Part shown: positions 39,101 to 51,100 of the stretch, piece by piece
Position numbering within the stretch: the stretch's first letter is position 1
Layout: the number at the start of each line of letters is the position of its first letter
Assembly (NCBI GenBank): GCA_003993805.1
Contig: RSEF01000020.1
Coordinates: 2,016,572-2,080,571, forward strand
Length of the DNA stretch: 64,000 nucleotides
Reading direction: 5' to 3'
Source of the DNA: Himantopus leucocephalus
Lineage: Eukaryota; Chordata; Aves; Charadriiformes; Recurvirostridae
The notes under the pieces: generated by a model
Database searches by the model: none
The model's input: the letters and a program-made list of their open reading frames with translations, nothing else
What the model was told of the DNA's origin: nothing
Position numbers and translations under genes: made by a program

Positions 39101-42100
39101 CAAACACAGCCCTGGGCTGAATAGCAAACTTACTGTCCACAACTTCCCAGGGATATGTAGGTTATAAAACATATTTTACTTCAGGGCCCATTTCTTGACT
39201 TTCTAGTTATCCTCTCATATGCAAATCTAATTTGCCTAATGGGCTGGTGAGTGTAATTGAAAGGCAGCCTGCACTTACACGATAGTGAAAAGTCTCACCT
39301 GTGCCCAAGCACAGATGGGTCTCTGCCTCACTGCCGCATCATTAGTGGAAATTTATAGGCACTGTGTCACAGGCTTTGCTGTGACCATGGGAGGAAAATA
39401 GCAGTTAAAACAAACTTGGCGTTTTTCTGGGTTTTTTGTTTGCGGGGTGGGCTTTCTCTTTCCTGGGTTTGCAGTTTTGGTGGTTGCGCTTCTTGGTTAA
39501 TGTCTTTGTCTTTGTCTTCTGCTCCAGTTAATGGTGTGCAGGCTAATGCCGGTTACTAGTAACTAGTTTAGGACAACCCTAAGAATGACAAGTTGGGAAG
39601 TCTTTTCTGTGCTGTCTTGCAGCGTGATGCTTTGAAAGCAAGTGCATCAGCAGCTGAGCCAACATCTTCACTCTACGGTACCTGTGCGTCGCTGAATCTC
39701 CAGAGGTTATCCATGGAAATGAATATCTCCAGAGGTTATCCACCTCTGCCCATGAGAGAGAGGAAGGAGGCACAGCAGAGACAGTTACTGCAGTGTGTCC
39801 GTCTTTGCTGGGGTCATTCCCTGAGAAGTAGTGAGTTTTAATGGCTCTCCTGTCCACCCCCATCTCTCCATGCCTGGGCTCTGCAGGAGATGCTGCCTCG
39901 TGGTGCTCCAGCACTGCACGAGTGGCCCCACTCCTAAAGGGGTATAGGTGCCCATCTACACCGTCAGGCTCCTAAACACCTTTATACCCATCCCTAAATG
40001 CGTTGCCCCTGGGCTTCCAGCTCCGTGGGGTGGTGGAAAGCTTTCCACGTGCTGATGGGGTTTGGGGTGAAGGGGAAGAGCTTTTTGTGTAGTGACGTGA
40101 GGAGTGTTTTTAAGAGGCGGAATTGTCATCTTGGCAGGGCTCCTACGTGTGTCATTGATCGGGAGGGAGTATTAGCTGGGCAGCAGTTAATGTACTTAGC
40201 GCCCAAGTGAATGAGACATGCTCTCTAAAGAGAGCCAGCGTGAGTTATGGTGTGATTAGCAAATCTTGGCTACTTCAGGTACATTGACGGGATAACAAGA
40301 TGGGCATTAGCACATGCAGCACTGCTGGTGTCGGTGCAAGGACTGCAGTAGTAAAGCCACAGCAGTCTGGGGGGTGAAGAATGCTTGTGGTCCTCAGTTC
40401 AGACTTTGGCACTCGGAAGAAGTTGTAAATAATGGGGATGAAAAAGAATTCCCAAGTCTTTTCCATGTTCCTCCTTGATTTCTTGGACAACTTGCCTGGT
40501 TTTGGATAAAGTTTTGTGGAACCTCAGCCCTGGAGCTGGCTGGCAGTGGATGAGCTCTTTAGCCTCCATCTGGAGAAGGGAGACTACCGGGTTCCGCTTT
40601 AGACTTGGCAAAGAGCAAACGGTATGACTTCAGGGACCCAAGGGGGATTGTTTTTCCTGTGTCCTTCCTTGATTCCTTCATTTTTGGGTTTGTGGCAGAA
40701 CTTGGATGGTGGTTTGTTTTGGGTTGGATTTTGGGGGGTTTTTTGGTTTTGGAGAAATGACCATTGTTTTCACCTAAACTAGTCCTTCTGAGTATGAGCT
40801 TCTGGACCATTTCCTTCTCCAGGTGGTCGGGACTTGTACCTGTTCTGTACTTAACAGTTTTGTTTTTTCCTAGTTTAATTTAGGCTTTTGATAATAGCTT
40901 TGGGTATCCTTGGTATTATTCATGCCTTTCCGTGATGTAATTTATTGTTATGGATTAAATGTGGGGTTCTGCCTTGAGATCTTCTCAATTCTTTAAGAAA
41001 TGGCCTCGATTTTTAAAGTAGCATTATTTACCAGTTTTTGGTAGTGGTGCTTGGGCTGCTGGCACTGGTACTTTGGATCTGTCTTGTATGCAGAGACTTT
41101 TTTATCTCAGTTCCTGTATTATTCAGTTTGTGTATTTTCTATTCACTGGATACCCTCACCCCTTAGACACCAGATCTGCTGGACCAGTTCTTATTAGCTT
41201 CAGATCCCCGCGTGCCCAGTGGCATTTGTGATGCTATAAGAAATCCAGATTTGCTCAGCACTGGCTATTTTTTGAGGTCGATGCTCATTGGTTTTTTAGG
41301 TTGATTTATAGTGGTGAGAACCAAATCATCAAGCAGCAGGGCTTGGGACATGGAGGACTGGGAGAGGGATGTATTCTTAAATTGTTGTTTTAAAGCTTCT
41401 GACTCAAACCTCCTCCTGTATGTCTTTAACCAGGTTTAAAGTTCTTAAATCTTCAAATATTGGATAATTCTAAGGGGAATTTGTGGTGGTTTTGAATCCA
41501 TCCACTTACTTTAAATGAGACTATTTCCTTCTGTAATGACTTTCAAGCTGTTGCGCTTTTACCTTGTGCAGTATGAACCTCTGAGGTGCTCTGGGATGGC
41601 TCTGCCCTACACAGGCTATACACTTCTGCCAGGTGTGTCTGTACTTGCCTGTCCGGTCTGGATGAGTAGTGCAGGACCAAGAACTTGTCCAAGTCCTGGA
41701 CAATGCCCGTTTTTGTTGCCCCTAGCGAGGCAGGTGAGGCAGGATCATATATAGACAAGGGCTGTCTGTCCTGGAGGAGGATTGTGTTTTCCTCTTGCTG
41801 CTGTAGTTGAAGCATTTCTGGGTTTTCTGACAGCACAAAACTCGAGTAAACCTTGGTGTCAGCAGCTTTCTGCCAGCCCAGGCCGTGCCATCGCTCGTCA
41901 CATGTGGGTGCTCTTCCCACTGCCCCTCAGGGTGCTGCTGGGCTGCCTGGGCTGCACAGTCCACGCTGGTTCTCTCCATGGTGGGAGCTGCTCCTGGTGT
42001 TCCTTGATGCCCCTCCTCGTTCATGTGGGCTCTGAAGAGCAGTAGAAAACCCACAGTTTTCATCCCTGAAGTTATGAGCTATGTGGGAGTTCTCCATGGT

Positions 42101-45100
42101 GTACTGGAGAGCAGATGGGTGTTGAATTGACAGTCTGCAGCCGGGAGCCTCAGGTCAGGGGCACAGGGATTTTNNNNNNNNNNNNNNNNNNNNNNNNNNN
42201 NNNNNNNNNNNNNNNNNNNNNNNNNNNNNNNNNNNNNNNNNNNNNNNNNNNNNNNNNNNNNNNNNNNNNNNNNGGGAGGGGAGCCGTGGGACGAGGGGGA
42301 ATGGTTTTACACTGAAGGAGGGGAGATCTACAATAGATATTTGGAAGGAATTCTTTGCTGTGCGGGTGGTGAGCCTCTGGCCCAGGTTGCCCAGAGAATT
42401 GGTAGATGCCCCATCCCTGGAGGTGTTCAAGGCCAGGTTGGACAGGGCTTGGAGCAACCTGGGCTGGTGGGAGGTGTCCCTGCCCAGGGCAGGGGAGTTG
42501 GACCAGATGGCCTTTAAAGGTCCCTTCCAACCCAAACTATTCTATGATTCTATGATCCTGGGTGATGCAGAGGCCCTGTGCACGTGTCGCTTTTCAGCAG
42601 TGCCCCCTGCGGCTGCCTCGCTGAGTGGTGATGTTTGCTTGTGCGCGAGCTCCTGCATTCAAAGGGATGCGCTGGGCTGCCATGCTGAAGCTCTAGCAGA
42701 CTTTTCTGCTCGCCAAAAGCCAACAACTACCTGAGAAAATTCACAAAGTCTGAAGCCCGACTTCCTTGCACTGGAGAGAGGTGAAAGACGAGTGCCTGCA
42801 CCTCCCTCACCCCCTGAGCTGGGGTGCAGATGGGCGCGCTGGGAACCCATCAGTGTTACTGCATGGGGACATGCTGGAGTGTGTTCACAACTCGTTAGTG
42901 AGCTAATTGAACAGGCAAGTGGTGGCCTGAGGAGCAGGGAGCGGTCAGCATGTTCTCAGAGGGGCGATTCGCCTCATCTCGCATCATCTGGCATCACGAG
43001 CTCAGCACCCAGGCGGATGCCAGAGCCACTAGCATGGAGCATCCATGCTGGTGTGGTGTTGGCTCCCATGTGGGCTGTGCTTTTGGAGGTGCCTAAGCTT
43101 TGTCTGCTGAGCTGTCTGGTTTTAAAAACCAAAAAACCAAAAACAAACCCGGGAAAAAAATCCCCCATGTGCATAAATGTAAGCACGTATTTCCTCCTTT
43201 TCTCTCGTTTTCCCCTGAGGATGCTTTTTGAGGCTGATTTCAGCGAAACTGCAGCCAGGAGTGCGGCCACACCATTTGGCTGAGCTGGGAGAGCCTGGGT
43301 CCTCAGTATGGACCCTCAGAGGCTGAAAAAGCAGCTGCGGTGTGAACTGGTGCTGTATTAGACACTAGAGACTCCACGCAGGAGACAGGGCGTGAGTAGC
43401 CAATGTTGGCTTATTTTTACAACCCCGTGATGATTTTGGTTGCTGGCTGGCACAGCTGCTGCCAACGTTGCACCAAAGGTCCCTGCATACCGAGCCGGCA
43501 CCCACCTAAAAATTGGGGTACCTGTTGCATGGCTCCGAGCTGGTAATTCCTCTGGAGAAGCCGTCTTGGGGCCAGGCAGTGTGAACGTGGGGTGCGTGGA
43601 GGGCTGCGTGTAGGCACAAGGTTGTGCTGGGCAGCGAGGACCACCCCGGTGCAAGAGGAGGTGCAGGAACACTTAATTTGTTAGGGGTTTTTTTAAAAAG
43701 CAAACCTGCAAAACTGCTCAGAGCTGTTTGCCAAAGTGGCTGCTTCGGAGCGTGTTTTTGCTGCTAGAGGAGCAGGGCTGGGGGTGAAACCTCAGCACCC
43801 CTCACCGGTGTCACCCTGTGCACGCCAGTGAGGTGCGTGTGGGTGCGCCTGGAGAGTCCCGAGGGGGTCTTAGGCAGGGAGGAAAAGCAAAGCAAACAGG
43901 CAGACATGCTTTGAGGAAGCATTTCCCATGCCTCGTGCCTGAAAGATGCGGTTGAGAGACTGGGATGGTGAACACAGGCATCCTCAGCCTGCCCGGCAGC
44001 ATGTCGGGACACCCGCTGCACCCCGGGAGACTTGCGTGACTTCCCCTCTCCGGCCTTTCATCTTCACCCTTGGAATTGTACTTCGTGTGCTGGGTGGGGA
44101 AATGGTTGTCCGTGACTGTCACTAAGCTTTACCACCTTCTCTTCGTACAGTTGCTGGTGAGAAGAGGGTGCCCGTGATGCCCGGATCGCCTGTGGAAGTG
44201 AAGATACAGTCCAGGTCCTCTCCTCCCAACATGCCACCGCTGCCCCCTGTGAACCCTGGTGGCCCCCGGCCGGTGTCCTTCACCCCGACTGCACGTAAGA
44301 TCCCAGTAATGCTGCTTTCCCCTGGGACCAGCTGTAGCCGGGGGTAAAGGCTCTGCTTGTACAAGTCACCAGGCGTGTCTCAGCCATCGGCCAGGGCTGC
44401 CCGCTGGCGTGGGAAGAGTTAGCCATGCTGCACGGCTGTCAGGAAGCAGGGACTGGGGCTTTCCTGCCGTTCTGCTACATATTCAGGATGTATAATGGGG
44501 TCTGTAATCCTCTTTACCCCCCTGCCTGCTCCTACCTGGCTCCTGGTGCTGCCTTGAGTCCCTGTCCTTGCAGGTGCAGCCTTGATTTCTGCCATAAATT
44601 CCTTAAGAAATTGAAGTCCTTTATCAGGTCGGCTTCAAACAAGCCAAGAGCCGGGCTTTTCACTCTATCTTCTGGAGGAGTTAATTCCCACTTTGCTGTA
44701 TCTCACTTTGCAGACAGTTTCTGCAGTTGAGATTAGAAAGTTTTCTTTTTTTTTTTNTTTTTTTTTTTTTTTTTTTATTTCCCAGCCTCAGAAATTCCTT
44801 GCTGTCCATCCGCCTTCTCTTTTCTCCTTCTTTGCTTTGTAATCCGTGCTATTAAGCTGCAGCAGATCCTGGCCCTGCCCGGCCGTAGCACAGCCTCGCA
44901 CCCACTGCTTCTAACAGGGTGTTGCTCAGACGTGACTCCACAGATGGGATGGACATACAGCCTTTTTTTTAAGAGCCTAGAAAGATGCTTTTTTTTTCCT
45001 CCCTTCCACAACATTTCAGCCATGTAATGTCTTTTAAAAAGTATCATTACATAGCAAAGCTGCTTTATTTTGTTGGGCATGGAGTTATCTGACCCCCGCA

Positions 45101-48100
45101 CGTGGCAGGTATTTTCCAGGCTCCCCTCACCCCTTTTCCCCCGTGTTGAGTGTCTCCCTAGCTGGTTTTGCATTACTTTGCTGTCCACGACGGTGTCTGG
45201 GATATCTCAGAGTTTCATGCTGGCAAAGGATTTCGGAGATTTACGATCCAGCCTCTTTTGGGACACACACTGATGTATTGCGTGATGCTGGCAATCGCAC
45301 TAACCGCCGGGTTATCCCACCAGACACGTTGTCCCCATCTTAATGCGCTGAGGGGTTTTTAATGGCTCTCCTTTTGCTGAGGCAGAAAAAGACCATTAGC
45401 AAAGTGACAGAAATTAATTTTTCCAATGAGGTTGCTTGGCACACTGCTAAGGGCCAAGGAGCCTGAATCTGCTGATTGCAAATGGCTTAATTGTCTCTTT
45501 CCAAGAGAGAGGAGAGATGCAAGCTGTGGTGAAGTTCATTCTTGCTTTTTTATTTCTCAGTTGTGCCAAAAGGTCTTGGTCAGAGTCAGCGGGTGTGTGC
45601 CCTGCCTTGTAAAAGCCCATGGCTTGGGCAGGCGAGGAGGAGCACGCCGGAGGAAGGCTGTGCCTGCCTGCAGGTCGCTAACAAAAGGGGTGGAGAAACA
45701 GCGAAAGCCTTCGACTGTTGAGGACCTAAGGCAGAGTTTTAACAGAGCAGCCCTAGATGATGACTTTTATATTCCTGGGAATTTAGCATCCTCCTCTCCC
45801 CAAACCAGTAATCCCACTAATCTCAGTAGGCCACGCCACTTGCTTCATCACTGTCTTCTCACCTGGAAATAGAGGTCCCAGCCCGGCTCTGTGGTCTGTG
45901 GCGGAGCAGATCCTGCCAATGCGCAGGATCAGATAACTGCCAGCCGCCCTGCGGTAACGCCGTTTGCAGGAGGGTCAGGCAGGGTAAGCCTAAAAACGCG
46001 GAGAGCGGTTATGGGGGCTGCGTCTAACGGCAGCCCTGAGCCAACCCAGCTCGCTCCACTTCCGTGGCATCACCTGAGACCATCAACGTCCGCTGCTCCC
46101 ATCCTTGGCAGCCTCTCCCGAGGGTCCCCCGCATCCCCCCAGGTGGGTCGCAGAGCCCCTGCCTCTCCCGGCGTATAAATAGAGCCTGTGGCTCTCCCTG
46201 CCCTTTCATTTGAAAGAGTAAGAGGAAGCGAAATAGAGAAGGGGGTGAAGTGCTTTGGTCGCAGCCACTAGAGAGCGCAGAGCTGTGCAGTCCTCTGCTG
46301 TTTGAGAGGAGCTTCTCTGGGTGGCTCTCTCCCCTGTTTGTAACACTTTTACTGTGTAATAAATACTCTTTATGAGTAATTGCCAGAAGCCTTGCCTTTC
46401 ACATAGCTCTGTGTTTGGCGGTACCCGGCAGTAGCTAACCCTGCGAGTCCACGCAGGACATCTCTGTTCCTTTGCTGCTTTGAGGAAGCTGACGTGGACC
46501 CGAGCTTTTCAGGTTGCACTGCTCCGTAAGAAAAGGCATGAGCTCACTTTGCCTTTGCAGCTCCATCCTCTCAATCCCAGCCTTCGCCTTCATTTCATCA
46601 CATCTCTGCCAATGAAAGGACACGGCTTTGTTATGCCCCAGAAGAGCCTGTCACCCCCTGGTTAGCAGGAACCACCTTTGATGGTCTTTTTAGCCTTATC
46701 TTTCCCTTGCATCATAACTGACTCTGGTTAATCTTCTCGAGTTCCCTCCTGTGCTCGCCACGGCAGGTCCAGGTGCGTGGAGCCTTTCCAGCCTCCGACC
46801 CTGGCGTGCCCCAGGGCGGTTTAACTGTTCAAGTACCTCCTGCCTTCTCTGAAAAAAAAACTCACTGGGGTCATGAGGATTTGGTGTGATCCTCGCAAAG
46901 CTGCAGTGGAAATTTCGGCATCTGTTTTTTACAAGCTGCTGCTCCATCACGGCACACACCTTCCCCTGCCCTGCGTGCAAGTGGCAGCTCTGCCAGGTGG
47001 CCTCAGTGCTTCTCTGAATGCCGTCATTTGAAATGGTTTTTAGAGCTTGTGGCCTTCTCATCAGCGCTTACATCCATAAGGGATTCAGGGCTGAGCTTTT
47101 AAGGATAACCCAGTGGATCAGCTAAAACTGGATTGACGATGTACTTTTCACCTCTAAAATTCTGGGTTTGTGCTGAGTTGGGGCCCCCAGCGCACAGCTG
47201 CTCTTCAGACAGGGCTTTAGATTGCACAACAGCAGCGCAGGGATGTCAACAATTTATTCTAATCCCTTGCCGAGTTCCCAAACTTCCAGCCCTTCGGTCT
47301 GTTTTGACGTGCTCGCTGCTTACAGGAGGCAAAGCTGCAGATGGGACCAGGTTGGAAAAAACAACTGTTTGCGAAACTCCCTGTAAATCCCTGGGGAGGT
47401 AGGACGGGCGGGCAAGCACTGCGGGGCAGGATTCTGTTGGCTCTCCTTGGGGTGAGGTGGAGGCACCTGAGCCTCAGTATCTGCTCCTGGGACCCCAGCT
47501 GTAATGAGCACTGATGACTTACTGTAAATGACAGGGCTGGGAAGGATCCTTGGATCGTCTGGTGTAATTTTCTGCCTGATGCAGACCAGAAAACGTTGCT
47601 CAGTAATTCTTGCTGAGGGCTGTAAACTTTGAGCTAAAGCACATTTAATTCCTCGGGCTGAGTGTACGGCACGACTCAGTCTGCCGCAGCACGGGCTTCG
47701 TGCAGCCTGACCCCGTGTCCTCCCGGGCTGCCTGGAATGCAAATGGAGGTGTCCCTGCTCCACTGAGCCCTAATTCTATCGGTGTTTGATGGCCCTGGAA
47801 ATGAAGCTCTCTGAGCGAAGGAGAGAAATGCCGGGGAAGTCGTTGTGGTGTAAATCACATCTGAGTGATCCCGTAAGGAAAACTCCTGCGGGTGCCTTGG
47901 CTGGGTGAGTGGTTCTCGGGTGCTGGGGGCTGCGGAGCATCCCCACGAGCTCGGGGGAAGGTCGAGGAGAAGGCACATGTGTTCAGAGCTCCATTGCTGG
48001 GTGCCCTCCAGCACTGCCTGCGAGGGCTGCTCTGCCCATAGCCCCTTTTCTAGCTCTTGCCCTGTTTGCTCGCAGCAATTAACCGTCGGCAGCAGGTTCT

Positions 48101-51100
48101 TGGGTAGAAGATGGATCATCTTAACCACCGGACCACAGGGACATGCCCATCTGATGCTCAGTAACGCTTCTGTCTCCCATTCGCAGTGCCCAACGGAATA
48201 AACCATTCCCCCCCAACACTGAATGGGGCACCATCCCCACCCCAGCGGTTTAGCAACGGTCCTTCCTCCTCCTCCTCCTCCTCACTGACGAACCAGCAGC
48301 TCCCGGCCACGTGCGGCGCCCGGCAGCTCAGCAAGCTGAAGCGCTTCCTCACTACCCTCCAGCAGTTCGGCAATGACATTTCTCCAGAGATCGGGGAGAA
48401 GGTCCGGACCCTCGTCCTGGCGTTAGTGGTAAGCGCCACACAGCGGCCCGGGCCGCTTTGCTTTTGCCAAACCACTTTGGTGATGGGATGCTGGCAGCCA
48501 GCCCGTGCCCACGTTACACAATATTATCTGTTTACGTCTTTATAAGCAGAGCTGTTGACTGAGCAATACTCTCATGTTTAATGCTTTCTGCTAAAGTTGC
48601 TGACTTTTTTTTTTTCCCCCTGTCTTCAAAAAGCTGTTTGTCCACTGGCTTTGGCATGAGTTTGGGTGCAGCTAAACTTAAGAAAACCTGGAAGGATTTG
48701 GATTAAGCTTTTCTATAAAGGCCGCAGGTCTGGTGTCACGGGCTCGCTGGAAGCCATGAGCTGTGCTGGGTTTCTCCATTTTTCCCTCACGAATGAAACT
48801 TTTCACACAATTCAGAGGAGCCTGTAGTTTTGTACTAGAGAGGTGTTTTCTTGCTTGTGCAGATTTGTGATTGCCTGGCCCTGATGGCAAATCCATTTAT
48901 AAAGAAATACCAGTTCCAGCCACTGCTTTGTTAGCGCTGCCCTGACTTCAGTGTGTTCAAACTCAATGTGTAATGGAAAAAGCAGAGGTGCCCATCGGGA
49001 AATGAGTCCTGGCACTGGCAGGGACTCGCTCCGGAAAGCTGTTAGTGCTTCTCTGCTCTCAGGTTGCTTCTGAGCAATCTGAGCTGGTGGAAGATGTCCC
49101 TGCTCATTGCAGGGGGTTGGACTAGATGAGCTTTAAAGGTCTCTTCCAACGCAAACTATTCTATGGTTCTGAGTGTGCAGAGAATATCATGGTGCTGNTG
49201 CAGGGGGTTGGACTAGATGGGCTTTAAAGGTCTCTTCCAATGCAAACTATTCTATGGTTCTAAGTGTGCAGAGAATATCATTGTGCTTCAAAGATCTCAT
49301 TTATGATATGAGTGCTGAACATATTTAAAGGGCTTTTTTTCCTCTCTATGGGCCGCTTCTACGTGTCTTAAACAAGCCCACTAGCACAGCGAGGTTGACT
49401 ATTGCCAAGGTCTGCAGAGGACGGGAAGGCTGCTCTTGGAAAATAGGAGGTCTGGGCTCCTGGTGTGCTGCTGCTTTGGTAATGCAGGCAAATATGCGAT
49501 CAGCAAAGGCGTTGATTCTTTCTTTGTGACAGTCTGAAGGTGCAGCTACAGGAAAAGGCTTGGTAAATAACTTGTATGCATCTTCTGCCCTTCTTCTGTA
49601 CTCCCACCCTTGGATTTTGGGGTTGGTGGTGGTGCGTGTATGCCCTCAGGCCCTTTTGCAGCTATCGAGAGCTGAAAACATCCTTCAAAAAACAAATGAA
49701 CAGGCCTTACTGAGGAATTGTGACTAACATTTGCAGATATACAAACTGACTGATAGAAATGCTGTGCAAGCCCATACCCTGGACCGAGACCATGGAGCAC
49801 AGCACCATGCCGCCTGCCCGGCTGTGCTCCGGTGCAGCACCCAGCGCTGCTCCTGAGCTGACCTCTGATTTTTGGCAGGTTTCTTTCGGGGCTCAGCGTG
49901 CAGCAAAGGTAGCTAGACTGCAGCCTGGAGTATTTCTGCTTCCAGGGTTGGTGTGGGCAGAGCAAACAGGGGTCTGTCTGCGGCCTCAGGAGCTTGAGCA
50001 CTGGATGCAAAATGCTGCTGCTGCTGAAGAAGGAAGGCGTATATATTCCCATGGGTGTAGGGCAGTGTCTTAGCTTACCCTTTTGGAAAGAAAAGGATAA
50101 GCTCTACAGATTTCTCTGGCTGTTGTTCTCACCACTGATTGCGGTAATTGCTGCAGGGCTGAACTTTGTACGTGCAAGTTATCAAATGCTGCTTGTTGTG
50201 GGGAGCACCTGGCCTAAACGGCCATGGGGGATGCAAGGTTGAGCCAGGGGAGGACCGTGCTAGTGGGGCGAGCAGTGGGGTGGTGGTGACTTGGTGGATG
50301 GGTTAGATGAGATGAGCTGAAAGGGAGGAAGGAGGAGAGGAAGACGTGCAGCTCTGAGCAGCTGGAATTGCTGTCTGGCTCCCTGCAGCCTGCCCCAGGC
50401 TACCTGGCCAGGGTGCAGGAGATGCTGGCTTGGTCCTGCTGCCTCCTGGAGCCGGTCCCTGCCTCCCAGCCCCAGAGCTGGGAGGATGCTAGGCTGGGCA
50501 GCACCCGGCTGTGCGCAGCCTTCACCCCTCGCCTTCTGCAGCATTTCTACTCCATTGGCTTGAGTCTTTTTGGCTGCGTTAGGCAGGATCCGATGCAAAC
50601 ATTGTCAGTCCTGTAGTGGCAGATGCAGTCTCCCTTCCAGTTCTGTTCATTTGGAGCTGTTTCCCACATGTCTAAAAATAAGAACAAATTGTCATTTCAT
50701 TTCTTAATTTCTTTTCCCAGAACTCAACGGTGACAATCGAGGAATTTCACTGCAAGCTGCAAGAGGCGACGAACTTTCCCCTCCGGCCATTTGTGATCCC
50801 CTTTCTGAAGGTGACAGGGAGCTGGTGGGGTTTGCTGACACTCTGTGTGCCGGTCTGTGCCGCTTGGCAGCATGTCATTGCTGGGAAAGCTCTTGTTTCA
50901 AGCACCACAGCAATTTTGTTGAAGTCCAAGACAGACTGCACAGACCGTAGCAGTGGCCATGTGGGACTGGCTTGCGGAAAGCTAACGTTATAACGAGTGC
51001 CACATATGTCTGCTTGTATGTTAGGGATAAAGGAGACAAACCAAGCTCCATTCGGCAGCTTCTGATCCTATAATCTAATTTGCAAATGTTCAGATCTAGA

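Larger units (their letters stand above)
6126..44150 (+). other. CBFA2T2 intron 1 (38 kb)
   Basis: The donor is GTAAGA at 6126 and the acceptor a pyrimidine-rich tract ending in CAG at 44148-44150. I see no nested gene, tRNA or snRNA. Contents: G-rich tracts just after the donor, an LTR-like block at about 8490-9400, a pyrimidine tract at 12415-12475, CR1 copies at 16261, 26843 and 42274, a purine-rich tract at 23311-23520, gaps at 26909 and 42174, single Ns in or near T-runs (28648, 35479) and at 23933, a (TA)n at 32115, and CpG-rich blocks at 30181-30660 and 34801-35060. Long first introns of developmental regulators often hold enhancers; several unique stretches here could be such, but this needs alignment to show. 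Confidence 0.85.
48429..50720 (+). other. CBFA2T2 intron 3
   Basis: A 2.3-kb GT-AG intron. It contains a CR1 3' fragment at 49062-49171 and a partial second copy created by an allele-like duplication around the N at 49198. No exon is seen. Confidence 0.85.
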
